Below, piece by piece: positions 23,780-32,774 of a DNA stretch of 35,220 nt (within the stretch, counting starts at the first letter, position 1; the number at the start of each line of letters is the position of its first letter). The position numbers and the translations under genes were made by a program. The DNA is taken from positions 1 through 35,220 of the forward strand of contig NZ_BAGH01000102.1 in the NCBI RefSeq assembly GCF_000308715.1, given 5' to 3'. The notes beneath the pieces are model-generated. The model did not search any database, was not told the origin of the DNA, and was given only the letters and a program-made list of their open reading frames with translations. Origin of the DNA: Nocardia tenerifensis NBRC 101015. Lineage in GTDB: Bacteria; Actinomycetota; Actinomycetes; Mycobacteriales; Mycobacteriaceae.

Positions 23780-25194
23780 CGAGGCGCCACCAAGTAGCGG
23801 TCGGGCGCGATAATGGCGTCCGGGTCGAACAGGTCCTTGAGGCCGTGCAGCGGCCTGTCCCGGAGACACTGGACGCTGTGGAGCGCGCCCACGCATTGCG
23901 CGAGGCCGCTCGGGAATCCTTTCTCCGCGTGCGGCTTCCGGCCTACCGATCGAATATCGATCAACAGGATTTGGAGCTGTCCGCTCGCGCGGACGACTAC
24001 GCTCGAACGGCACCTGCGCGACCATGTTGGCGCTGTGTTGGGAGATCACATTGAACTCGAGCATGCTCGCGATGCCGCGCCGCTCGCATTCGACGCGCAT
24101 CACGTCGACGGCGGTGGTCAGGCTCTCCTGCCGCCACGGCACGGTCGGCAGGAACATCAGCCAGCCGATGGGAGGCTCGTCGGCCTGGTCGCAGGCCCGC
24201 ACGCGCAGGCCCGTCGGCAGCGCGTCACAGGTCGGCATGCCCCGGGCGAACTGGGTGCGAGCGTACAGCGGGTCGTCCGGGGCAGTCGTGGCCGTGTCGA
24301 GTACACCAGCGCCACCGGCGCGGCGGTATCCCGAAAGTCCGCTCGCACAACGTTTTCCGCTTCCCGTACTGCACCCGGTGAACCGAGCAGCGGCAGCTGG
24401 ATCGTCACCGTGGCCGGGTCGGTGCCGGGGGGGATCGCGGCGGAGCCGCGGTCCGGGACGACGAACAGTTCCATGAGTCGCGCCATCCCGTGCTCGGCCA
24501 TGCGTGACCTGCTGATCCGGACCAGCGCGTCCACGCCCGCGTCGAGCGCCTTGCGCGCGAAAGTGGCGTGGACCAACGCGACCGTCTCCGGCCGGGGAAT
24601 CAGACCGATGGCCCGCCGCCGTGACGACGCCGAGGTTGGACTGCTGGAAGACCCGGGTCAGGTCGGGCCCCGCGATCCGACCGGTGCGTCGCCCGTGCCG
24701 ATCGAGACCTCCGGTCGTCACCATCTCGCCGGTGCCCAGTACTACCTCCAGGCCCAGTAGGTCCTCGGTACGGCCTCAAATCGTGCCGTCACCGCGTTCG
24801 AGGATGTTGCCGATGATGCCGGCATCCGCGCAGCCGGCCGTCACGTTCAGCATCCACGGCGTGCCCTTCAGCAGGGCAGCGAGCCTGCGCTGTGTGACGC
24901 CGGGTTCGACACCGCGTGACCCGCGTCGAGATCCAGAGTCAGCACGGCCATCATCCCGCTCGGATCGAGCACCCGGCAGCCGTCCACCACCGGATACCGC
25001 GACCCCATACCCCAATTGCGCGCGATGCTGAGGGGATACAGCGGTGTCTTCTCAGCCCGCGCCGCCAGCACGGCCCTCCGGACCTCATCGGTCCCCGTAG
25101 GAAATTCGGTCGCCGAAATCACTCTGGGACGGTGCGCACCCTGTGTCCGATTCGTCCGAAGTGCGGCAGCATCGCAGCACGCGCCGCGAGTCAA
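23776..25194 (-). pseudogene. VAO-type FAD-linked oxidase remnant
   Basis: A flavoprotein of the vanillyl-alcohol-oxidase/FAD-linked oxidase family can be followed through about 460 codons. The order is FAD-binding N-domain (LYPLSIARNWGMGSRYP, VVEPGVTQ-like GVEPGVTQRRL), GLEVVLGTGEMV, SNLGVVTAAG, then the substrate domain (TFARKALDAGVDALV, FNVISQHSANMVAQVPF) and the C-terminal LKDLFDPDAIIAPDRY. It is broken by frame changes near 24915, 24613, 24300 and 23990 and by an in-frame TGA at 24776-24778. So many lesions make sequencing error an unlikely explanation. The 5' end is uncertain. The adjacent monooxygenase remnant was probably co-transcribed with it. Confidence 0.78.
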
Positions 25195-25301
25195 TGGCAG
25201 CAGAAACTTGCGATCCGTTCGGGCGCGTTTATCGAGGGTGCCTGTGTGCGATGCACATGCTCTCGGGTGCCGTGACCTAGCTCTCTACGAGATTTCCGCC
25301 A

Positions 25302-26719
25302 TCAGCGCCTACCGGACCACACCAGCACGGTGGCACTAACCGGCGTGATCGGCGAACCGGGCGTGATGCCATTGACCTGGATGGTGTAGGCCCCGGGATA
25401 TGGCGAGGTGAAGCTGGTAACGGCGTATTTATTACGGATTTTCGGAACACGACTAACCGTGGCAGACGCCAGTGGCGAGTCTGCGGCTGCGAGTTGAATG
25501 CGGACAGCGGGTAAGCGACCGGACGGGCCCGGTTCAAGAGTCACTTCGACGGTGATTGACTCGCCGGGCATCACCAGTTCCGGCGCTGTGACACGGATGG
25601 CGGTCGATTCCCCATTGCGGCGCCGCACATCCGACGACGTGATGATCGATTCTATCTCGTCGAGTGCGGCTCGGTTATGCTGCAGGTTGCCGTGTCGGTC
25701 GACTATGCGCCGAATCTATTGCTACTCATTGTCAAACCGTGGCCGACGGCACCGGCGAGCGGAACTGTCCCGTCGCCGTATTCATTGCTGCCGTCGATTG
25801 TGTCGAGCTCCTCGATCCCGTCGACCCCGAGCCGAAGTGATGTCGCCGTGGGCTGACGGGTGCCGACGATCGCATGGGTCATGTCGAGGGCAGCCGGGCG
25901 CCGCATTTCGGCGTCCGCGAGGTCGGTATGGAAATGCCGGGCGTCGGTGAGCATGGCTGTGTCGATGTTCGGTACGGCGATCTCATCGATTCGGTGCAAA
26001 CCGTTGGCGTGCTCGATGCACGCGTAATCTGGGAGTAGTTGATGTAGCGCCGGGAGGCTGCGGGCAAACTCGGTGAGGTCAACTGATAGCCTGCCGAGTC
26101 CCTTATGAGCACCATTGGACAGTTGCTCGACGGCTCGGGCCGCGCCACGAAACGGAGTCCCGAGGGTTACTAGTTTTCTGCTGACCTCTGCGCCGCCGCA
26201 CTTCTCCAGATACCAGCGGGCGACTAGTCCACCCATTGAATGGCAGACGAGCACGACGCGTGCCTCGGCCCGTGCCGGGTGGCTGTTTCGCCAGCGCGGC
26301 AGCTCATCGCCGATCACAGCGGCGAGGCGGCGAGCGTTGTATCTGTTGGACAGTCGCCAATCGTAGGGAAACGGCCTGATGACGCCGACCTCGCCCGCAA
26401 GTCGCAGGCGTTCCAGCCGTTTCAGCAAGCCATCGTATCCCCGCATCGGGGTCCATAGTCCCGGAATGACATGGAGATCTGGCATCAACGCGACAGCTTC
26501 AACGCCGTCGGTGGGATGTTCGTCACCGATGCCGACAGGCAGCCGGAGACGGTGGATGTTGTCGCCGAACGTGCGGATCGCCCGCAACGTCGCGCCTGCG
26601 GATGGCGACCAGACCAGCCGGCCGTTCTGCTGCAGTGTGCTACCCATGATGCCTGGGAGTACGACGACGAAATCAGTACTCGTCACCCCAGACATTCTGC
26701 GCGAGAAGTGAGGGGGCAT
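25302..26719 (-). pseudogene. LCAT-type lipase/acyltransferase with Ig-like tail, split by one frameshift
   Basis: The first 338 codons encode an alpha/beta hydrolase of the lecithin:cholesterol acyltransferase family. They contain VVVLPGIMGS (oxyanion region), the nucleophile S161 in CHSMGG, and NEYGDGTVPLAG with the catalytic Asp. A TAG at 25703-25705 ends this frame. The next frame continues directly with VDRHGNLQ, which should supply the catalytic His, then a beta-rich Ig-like domain (about 25302-25600) ending VLVWSGRR. A single-base indel near 25703-25717 is sufficient to explain the break. It may be a true pseudogene, a sequencing error or a slippage site. It follows the caspase-STAND gene on the same strand. 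ATG 26719 or 26695 may be the start. Confidence 0.7.
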
Positions 26720-26964
26720 ACCTTGGTATTAGCGTTCCCGGTCGATTCCCGGCCCTCGGCCGCGATCCGTGCGGCGTCGGTTCCGTTCGGGCGGGCGACG
26801 TTCGAGAAACGGCAACGGCTCGGGCGTCTGCGGTCGTCGCCGCGATTCTTGTGTACGCGAAGCCCCGCCTTCCTGAGCACGTGAGTTTCCGCCGGCCGGG
26901 GAGCGGTCTCGCGTCTGTCTCGGGACTGAACGCGCGGCACGGTAAACGACCTGAGCGTCAAGCA
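26720..26964. other. Gap between caspase-STAND and lipase genes
   Basis: Minus-strand frames are open here but encode only Arg-rich, low-complexity sequence with no family pattern. A possible -10 box for the lipase (TAATAC, about 26729-26734 on the minus strand) lies within 12 nt of ATG 26719, which would fit a leaderless message. Otherwise I see nothing. Confidence 0.3.
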
Positions 26965-29463
26965 TCAGGAAGATGGCATGGGCGTCGGTCGCTCTGGCGA
27001 GGTCGTAGCGTCTAACCGGTTACCGGCGGCCAGATTTCGGTATATTTCCATGGCCCGAGCCACTGCGGTAGCAGCTTCTCCGCATCGATGCGCCGCAAGG
27101 TGGAGTGTTCCCAGCTCTTCCAGCGCCTGGGCGAGATTTAATTGGTGCATCTCGTTGTCCGCAGAGAGACTCGAGTACAGGTCAATCGCCGCCTGCATGG
27201 TGACTACGGCTTCTGCGTCCCGATCGAGGCGCTGGTAGTAGCCGCTCAGCACTCTGAGCGAGCGGGCGAGCCCAGCCCGTTCAAGGTGACCTGCCGGCGC
27301 GAGCCGACCGAAGAGCTGGACCGCTTCTTCGGCGACCGGAAGGGTCGCAGGCAAGTTTTTAGAATCGTGATCGACCCAGGCGACGTCCAGTGCGCTCTGG
27401 GCAAGGTCCGCAGTGAACCGATCATCCTCGTCCGCCATTCGACGCAGTCGCGCGAGACCCGGTACGCCTGCTGCGGCTGCGTGCCGTCGCGCATAGTTCC
27501 GCAGATACGGTGACGCTTCCGGCGGTAGGCCTCGCTGCCTGAGGTTCTTGTATCGGTCGTCAACGGCTGCCCAGACCGCGGCTGCAGCTTCGTCTGATCC
27601 GCGTTGGCTCGGTTCTTCCTGGATCATCAGGTAATCGGCGAGACTGGCGTGTGCCAGTCGATAGGTTGCTACGCCGTCTTCGCCGTCTTGGACTATATAC
27701 CTGCCCATACTGTCCAAAAGCCAACCGATGTGTTCGCGATCCAGCTCACCACCTACCAACTTGCCTGCGGCATCCAGCCATACCTCCTCGGGGAAGCCAG
27801 CACCGAAGGCATGAGTCAGGGCAAATAGCATGATGCGTGCCAGTGCACGAGCTGGCACGCCGGGGGGTAGCCGAATACCGGGCGCGCTGATTCGCTCCAA
27901 GTCGAGATCGAACGCGGTCTGTACCGAATGTGCAACATGCCGTTGCCAATTCGGCGCATTGGTATCAACCGGGTTCGCGAGAAGCTGGTCGACGACGATT
28001 CGAGCTAGCAGGAACGAAGTTTCCGTGAATTGCGTCAGGTGGTCGGCGACCGCAGCCGGGTCCATGTTCAGCGCTGCGCCGGTCAGACGGCGCTGGATGT
28101 ATCGCTGCACGATGCTGTGATCCGCTGACCGATCCAGGTCAAGTGTCGCGTTGGGATGCAAAGTTGCGAGCAGGGACTCGACTCGATCGCTGCCCTGGAT
28201 ATCTCTGGTAGCAACGACAACCGTGGCGTAACGTGCCAGGCTGAGCAGCAGATCTTGGGCGATCAACGAGGCGTGCTCACGCGCTTCGTCAAGCCCGTCC
28301 GCCACGATGACCGGCGGTGACTGTCGTTGGTTGGCGACGCGTTGCACCGCACCGATCAGCTCGGCGGCGTTGCGGCGGCCTTCCTCAGCTGGGCGCAATA
28401 CACCAGAACTGACCAGCCTGCCGTCTATTTGTTCGGCGGCTCTCTCGGTATCCAGACCACGCAGATGCACGTGGGCATGCACCGATCCTGCGCCGGGTTC
28501 GGCATGGCGGTCCCACGGTTCCCAGTTGGCCATCAAACGTTGACGTTCTGCCTTATCCGCCAACGAAATAATACGACCGACGAGCGCGGACTTGCCCACT
28601 CCGGCCGCTCCGGTCACTGCGTAAACACCGGTCCGGCCTGAACGTACATAGTCGACGATCTCTCGCAGCTCGTGTTCCCGGCCGGTGAACCATGATCGTT
28701 CGCCCGGAAGGGCCCCGCCACGCGCGGCAGTTAAAAGATGTTCGACCACTCCTTGACCAGCGCCCGGGTCCCACAAAGGGTTCGGCAGCAACGGCTCCCG
28801 GAACCCGCGAGACAGAAAGTCCGGCTCGTGATCCGGCTCGGTCCATTCGCTTTTCAATGCGTCAGCCAGGTCATCGGCAACAATCAGCCGATTGTGCGCG
28901 GACCAGCGTCGCCGCAGTTCCGGCGAGTCCGGCCCTACAGTGAGCAGTTTCCGCAGCAAAGTGCCGAACACGCCGTCCCGGGCCGACCCAGTTGCGGTAC
29001 TAGAGACCAGAATTCCGAACCACACCCGGTCCCCTTCAGGCGGGCACTCGGCCAAAAACTGCGACGCAATCGAGTGCACATCAGCGATGCTTGCTCCCGC
29101 GTGGCATGTGTCGATGATGAATAGAAGTTGGCGAGCACCGCTGCTGACACAGCTGTCGATCACGTCCTCCACGCTGATGACCCCACCCGCGTTCCGGGTC
29201 GCCAGCAGGAGGCGGCCACCCGACAATTTTCCGTGGCCGTTCCAGGACAGGACCAGTGAAGCTACCGTGTCGTCGGCAACTGTCGTCAGATAGTCGCGGA
29301 CTTCGTTGGCTGTCGAATTGCAGGCAGGTGTGCCGACGAAGATGGGATGCAGTATGCGACCAAGCTCCCTGACGTCTGTCACCGCGCGCGTCAAGGGCTC
29401 GAAGTCCGCATACTCGTCTATGCCGACGCCGACATACCGCCAGCCCGAATTTGCCACGGGCAT
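26965..29463 (-). CDS. Caspase-like (C14) / STAND NTPase / TPR protein, conflict-system effector
   Basis: An 832-residue multidomain protein. Residues about 8-250 form a caspase-fold peptidase with catalytic His77 (SWNGHG) and Cys120 (IIDTCHAG). Residues about 255-600 form a STAND-type NTPase: WFTGREHELREI entry, Walker A GAAGVGKS (285-292), and Walker B VIVADGLDEA with D389 and D392-E393. The C-terminal part (about 690-832) is helical and TPR-like (EAVVTMQAAIDLYSSLSADN, ATAVARAMEIYRNLAAGN). This architecture is that of bacterial NLR-like conflict or antiphage proteins, in which a signal sensed by the repeats activates a suicidal protease. I choose ATG 29463, 11 nt after the small upstream gene. 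The TPR region is short and ends abruptly, so the sensor may be truncated. Confidence 0.85.
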   Translation of the reverse strand: MPVANSGWRYVGVGIDEYADFEPLTRAVTDVRELGRILHPIFVGTPACNSTANEVRDYLTTVADDTVASLVLSWNGHGKLSGGRLLLATRNAGGVISVEDVIDSCVSSGARQLLFIIDTCHAGASIADVHSIASQFLAECPPEGDRVWFGILVSSTATGSARDGVFGTLLRKLLTVGPDSPELRRRWSAHNRLIVADDLADALKSEWTEPDHEPDFLSRGFREPLLPNPLWDPGAGQGVVEHLLTAARGGALPGERSWFTGREHELREIVDYVRSGRTGVYAVTGAAGVGKSALVGRIISLADKAERQRLMANWEPWDRHAEPGAGSVHAHVHLRGLDTERAAEQIDGRLVSSGVLRPAEEGRRNAAELIGAVQRVANQRQSPPVIVADGLDEAREHASLIAQDLLLSLARYATVVVATRDIQGSDRVESLLATLHPNATLDLDRSADHSIVQRYIQRRLTGAALNMDPAAVADHLTQFTETSFLLARIVVDQLLANPVDTNAPNWQRHVAHSVQTAFDLDLERISAPGIRLPPGVPARALARIMLFALTHAFGAGFPEEVWLDAAGKLVGGELDREHIGWLLDSMGRYIVQDGEDGVATYRLAHASLADYLMIQEEPSQRGSDEAAAAVWAAVDDRYKNLRQRGLPPEASPYLRNYARRHAAAAGVPGLARLRRMADEDDRFTADLAQSALDVAWVDHDSKNLPATLPVAEEAVQLFGRLAPAGHLERAGLARSLRVLSGYYQRLDRDAEAVVTMQAAIDLYSSLSADNEMHQLNLAQALEELGTLHLAAHRCGEAATAVARAMEIYRNLAAGNRLDATTSPERPTPMPSS

Positions 29464-29474
29464 CCCCGATCGAC

Positions 29475-29783
29475 CTAGTCCATCGAATGCCCACATCGTA
29501 GCGAAATGACCGCCGCCATCGCGTCGGTCTCGACGAGTAGTAGCAGCAGTCGACGCATGGGCACAAGGTCCTCGCCAAGGCATGACACTTCCATGACCCC
29601 GGGTGGGTCCTTCCCTCCTATCAGATCCCAGAGTGCAAGCGTCTTAACGAGTTTGGCGACTTCCTCAAGCCCTTCGCCAGTGTTGGTCGAGATGGGAACT
29701 GTATGTCGGCGGCGAGCCGCCGAGTAGCACACTTTGTCGGGGTCAAGGCTGAGGATTATCTCCGGCGTGTCGACCAGCGACAC
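29475..29783 (-). CDS. Small protein of unknown function upstream of the caspase-STAND gene
   Basis: A 102-residue protein from GTG 29783, ending 11 nt before the caspase-STAND start and therefore probably in its operon. The sequence shows SLVDTPEIILSLDPDKVCYS, a Gly/Glu-rich middle (TNTGEGLEEVAKLVKTLALW), and a hydrophobic C-terminal helix (RRLLLLLVETDAMAAVISL). Effector proteins of NTP-dependent conflict systems often have a small constant partner gene in this position, but I cannot match it to the family I remember (EACC1). The frame is open about 20 codons further upstream, with only a CTG available, so the gene may be 5'-truncated. There is no clear ribosome-binding site. Confidence 0.5.
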   Translation of the reverse strand: MSLVDTPEIILSLDPDKVCYSAARRRHTVPISTNTGEGLEEVAKLVKTLALWDLIGGKDPPGVMEVSCLGEDLVPMRRLLLLLVETDAMAAVISLRCGHSMD

Positions 29784-29786
29784 GCC
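29764..29786 (-). promoter_or_regulatory. Hairpin enclosing the GTG start of the small gene
   Basis: GGCGTGTCG (29764-29772) and CGACACGCC (29778-29786) form a perfect 9-bp stem with a 5-nt loop. On the minus strand the GTG start at 29783 lies inside the stem, so the structure could limit initiation. Confidence 0.35.
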
Positions 29787-29969
29787 GTTAGGTGATCGGT
29801 GAGGTTTGCCATCGAAAGCCTGCGGGTAGAGACGGAGATGTTGCAGTCAGTGCCGCGCCTGCGGCCGAATCCGACTGAGGTGATGCGGGTTTCCAGCTAC
29901 AAATGAACCATAACCTGCCGTTACGGCTCTCCATCTACTCTCCACATTGGACGCCATAGGGCCTCAGAA

Positions 29970-30038
29970 CGGGCCATATGGCGAGTTCCTCGTGGAGGAA
30001 GATGCCCTGGTAGGGCACCATATTTGCCATATGGCCCG
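29970..30038. repeat. Composite inverted repeat (cruciform-like) next to tRNA-Arg
   Basis: A perfect 13-bp outer stem, CGGGCCATATGGC (29970-29982) with GCCATATGGCCCG (30026-30038), encloses two further hairpins: TTCCTC/GAGGAA with a GTG loop (29986-30000) and TGCCCT/AGGGCA with a GGT loop (30003-30017). Each outer arm also contains the palindrome GCCATATGGC. It begins 12 nt beyond the tRNA 3' end. It could be a tRNA read-through terminator, a structured RNA, or a recombination/attachment site. Confidence 0.7.
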
Positions 30039-30050
30039 TGCTGGGTTACG

Positions 30051-30124
30051 CGCCCCCGGCAGGAATCGAACCTGCGACCTAGGGATTAGAAGGCCCTTGC
30101 TCTATCCAACTGAGCTACGGAGGC
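30051..30124 (-). tRNA. tRNA-Arg (anticodon TCT)
   Basis: On the minus strand the cloverleaf starts GCCTCCG at 30124 and closes with CGGGGGC, followed by discriminator G at 30051, giving seven pairs with one T-G wobble. The D arm is GCTC...GAGC, the anticodon loop CTTCTAA gives anticodon TCT, and the T arm is GCAGG-TTCGATT-CCTGC. No CCA is encoded. The 3' end faces the accessory region. Confidence 0.93.
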
Positions 30125-30171
30125 AGTGGGTTCCACCATGGCCGACATTGGCCGTGCTGTCCAGCGGGCCA

Positions 30172-30177
30172 ATTATA
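30172..30177 (-). promoter_or_regulatory. Perfect -10 box upstream of tRNA-Arg
   Basis: TATAAT on the minus strand lies about 48 nt before the mature tRNA 5' end, in an otherwise GC-rich region. No good -35 element is visible. It is the probable tRNA promoter. Confidence 0.55.
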
Positions 30178-30193
30178 GCGACCGACCAGATGG

Positions 30194-30580
30194 CTAGGGG
30201 TCGAGTGTGACGGCGAGGACGAGCATCGCGGCCATGATCACCTCGAGCACCAGGTAGAACCAGACGGGGAAGAAGGCGGACGGGCTCTCGACGAAGCCGG
30301 ACCAGATTCGGCCGAAGGCCATGCCGCCGAGCGCCGTGGCGACCGTCACGCACGCGCCGACTCGTACATCGCCGACGTCGGCGGCGGCCAATCCGAGGAT
30401 CACCGCGATCGCGATGCCGAAGCCGCCGTAGACGGCCCGCACCTCGGCGCGGGCGTCCGCGCGGTCGGCGAGCAGGCCGAGCGGGTCGGTGAGCTGGCTG
30501 GGCCGCAACAGCCCGTAGACGCCCATGGCGGCGAAGAACAACGCCACCAAGGCAATCAAGACGATCGACACGATCGACAT
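30194..30580 (-). CDS. DUF4345-type small membrane protein
   Basis: A 128-residue protein with four hydrophobic helices and the pattern GVYGLLRPSQLTDPLGL, then EVRAVYGGFGIAIAV, then GRIWSGFVE. These match the DUF4345 family, in which the R-x-Y-G-G turn between helices 1 and 2 is conserved. Function is unknown. ATG 30580 has GGAGGTG 5 nt upstream; a longer open frame to 30844 lies antisense to the CopD gene and is not real. It is transcribed towards the tRNA-Arg gene. Confidence 0.8.
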   Translation of the reverse strand: MSIVSIVLIALVALFFAAMGVYGLLRPSQLTDPLGLLADRADARAEVRAVYGGFGIAIAVILGLAAADVGDVRVGACVTVATALGGMAFGRIWSGFVESPSAFFPVWFYLVLEVIMAAMLVLAVTLDP

Positions 30581-30662
30581 TGCACCTCCGTGATCCGCCG
30601 ACCACCCTATCGGCCCAAACCCAGCGCGGCCACGCGATGGCAATCGAACTACGCTAAGTCGT

Positions 30663-32696
30663 ATGTCGTCTGCGCAGGACCCGTCCGCTTCATCTGATCT
30701 GGAGGTCACTCGGTCGGCGGCGACATACGCTGTGGTGATCGCCCTGGCCGGTGCGGTCGCGGCGGTGGTCGCCGCGCTGGTGGTCGGGCTCTCGGCCGCG
30801 CAGGCGCTGAGCCTGCTGGGCATTCCGGATCCCGGGTCGCTCACGACCTACGGCCTGCCTGCGGTGCGCGCGCTCGCCGATCTCTCGGCGGCGCTGACGG
30901 TCGGTTCGCTGCTGTTCGCGGCGTTCCTGGTGCCGCCGCAGTCGAGCGGGTTGCTCGACGTGGGCGGGTACCGCGCGGTGCGCAGGGCCGCCAATTTCGC
31001 GCTCGTCTGGGCGGGCTGTGCGGCGCTGCTCATTCCGCTGACGGTGTCCGACACCACCGGGCAGCCGGTCGGTGACGTGCTGCGCCCGGAGGCGCTGTGG
31101 CGCGCCATCGATCAGATCGAGTTGGCGGGCGCCTGGCGCACGACGGTGCTGTTCGCGTTGATCGTCGCGGTCGGCGCCCGGCTCGCGCTGCGCTGGGGGT
31201 GGACGCCGGTGTTGTTCGCCGCGTCCATCGTGACGATGATGCCGCTGGCGCTGACGGGACATTCGTCCTCCGGCGGCGCGCACGACCTCGCGACGAACAG
31301 CCTGATCCTGCACCTGGTTTCGGCCGCGGTGTGGGTCGGCGGCCTCTTCGCGCTGCTGGCGCACGCACGCCGTGGCGGCGCGCACACCGACCTGGCCGCG
31401 CGGCGCTTCTCGCTGACCGCGACCATCGCGTTCGTCACCATCGGAGTCAGCGGAGTGATCAACTCCTGGATCCGGGTGCCGTGGGATGACTTGTTCACCA
31501 CCACCTACGGCAGGCTCGTGCTGGCTAAAGCGGCGGCGCTGATCGTGCTCGGCCTGATCGGCTTCGCGCAGCGCCGCGCCGCGCTGCCCGCGCTCGCGGC
31601 GAATCCGCGCGACCGCGGCGCGCTGGTCAGGTTCGCGGGCGTGGAGGCGCTGGTCTTCGCGGCCACGATGGGTCTGGCGGTGGGCCTCGGCCGTACTCCG
31701 CCGCCCCCGCCGACCTCCGAGCCGACACCGGCCGAGGTCGAACTCGGCTACAACCTGGCCGGGCCGCCGACCGTGGCGCGGCTGCTGTTCGACTGGCGGT
31801 TCGACCTGATCTTCGGGACGCTGTCGATCGTGCTCGCGGTGCTGTATCTGCTCGGCGTGCGCCGGCTGCGGGCGCGCGGGGACGCGTGGCCGATCGGGCG
31901 GACGATCGCCTGGCTGTCCGGCTGCGCGGTGCTGTTGCTCGCCACCTCGTCGGGGGTCGGGCGGTACGCGCCCGCGATGTTCAGCGTGCACATGGGCGCG
32001 CACATGGCGCTGTCGATGCTCGCGCCGATCCTGTTCGCGCTGGGCGGCGCGGTGACGCTGGCCCTGCGCGCCCTGCCGCCCGCCGGCCGGGACAGCGCGC
32101 CAGGACCGCGCGAGTGGATCCTGGCCGCGGTGCACAATCCGGTCTCGCGATTCCTGACGCACCCGATCGTGGCGTCGGTCATCTTCGTCGGCGGCTTCTA
32201 CGCGCTCTACCTCGGCGGGATCTTCGACACCTACGCCGACTCGCACGCCGCGCACTTGCTCATGAACGTGCACTTCCTGCTCAGCGGCTACCTGTTCTAT
32301 TGGGTCGTCATCGGCATCGACCCGAAGCCGCGCCGGGTGGAGCCGCTGACCAAGCTCGGCATGGTGTTCGGCTCGCTGCCCTTCCACGCCTTCTTCGGCA
32401 TCGCGCTGATGAGCATGACCACGGTGCTCGGCGGCTGGTTCTACCGCGGCCTCGGGCTCGGCTGGAACGGCGACCTGCTCGGCGACCAGCGCACCGGCGG
32501 CAGCCTGGCCTGGGCGAGCGGCGAGGTGCCGCTGGTGGTGGTGATGATGGCCCTGCTGATCCAGTGGTCGCGCAGCGACCGGCGACTCGCTCAGCGCACC
32601 GACCGGGCCGCCGACCGCGACCACGACGCCGCCCTCGCCGCGCACAACGCGATGTTCGCTGAGCTGGCCAAACGTGACCGAGGGGTACACAAGTAA
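30663..32696 (+). CDS. CopD / CtaG-type fused membrane protein (copper and cytochrome oxidase assembly)
   Basis: A 677-residue polytopic membrane protein. The first half (about residues 20-330) is a CopD-like copper-handling domain (AVWVGGLFALLAHARRGG, INSWIRVPWDDLFTTTYGRL). The second half (about 370-650) is a CtaG/caa3-oxidase assembly domain (FSVHMGAHMALSMLAPILFA, with conserved His, then HLLMNVHFLLSGYLFYWVVI and SLPFHAFFGIALMSM). The fusion is common in actinobacteria and is linked to copper supply for cytochrome c oxidase. The His-rich helices are plausible copper ligands. ATG 30663 is separated from the divergent DUF4345 gene by 82 nt. Confidence 0.9.
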   Translation: MSSAQDPSASSDLEVTRSAATYAVVIALAGAVAAVVAALVVGLSAAQALSLLGIPDPGSLTTYGLPAVRALADLSAALTVGSLLFAAFLVPPQSSGLLDVGGYRAVRRAANFALVWAGCAALLIPLTVSDTTGQPVGDVLRPEALWRAIDQIELAGAWRTTVLFALIVAVGARLALRWGWTPVLFAASIVTMMPLALTGHSSSGGAHDLATNSLILHLVSAAVWVGGLFALLAHARRGGAHTDLAARRFSLTATIAFVTIGVSGVINSWIRVPWDDLFTTTYGRLVLAKAAALIVLGLIGFAQRRAALPALAANPRDRGALVRFAGVEALVFAATMGLAVGLGRTPPPPPTSEPTPAEVELGYNLAGPPTVARLLFDWRFDLIFGTLSIVLAVLYLLGVRRLRARGDAWPIGRTIAWLSGCAVLLLATSSGVGRYAPAMFSVHMGAHMALSMLAPILFALGGAVTLALRALPPAGRDSAPGPREWILAAVHNPVSRFLTHPIVASVIFVGGFYALYLGGIFDTYADSHAAHLLMNVHFLLSGYLFYWVVIGIDPKPRRVEPLTKLGMVFGSLPFHAFFGIALMSMTTVLGGWFYRGLGLGWNGDLLGDQRTGGSLAWASGEVPLVVVMMALLIQWSRSDRRLAQRTDRAADRDHDAALAAHNAMFAELAKRDRGVHK

Positions 32697-32774
32697 GGAA
32701 CGGTCGGTCGGCGCAATGCCTTTGGGCATGATGTCTGTAGGTCACGGTGGAGTCGAGTTGGTCAAGGTGTGGTT

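Noticed and set aside
30690..32729. A 679-codon open frame on the minus strand
   Set aside because: It is antisense to the CopD/CtaG gene and encodes only Arg/His/Gln-rich sequence, as expected from GC-rich codon bias.
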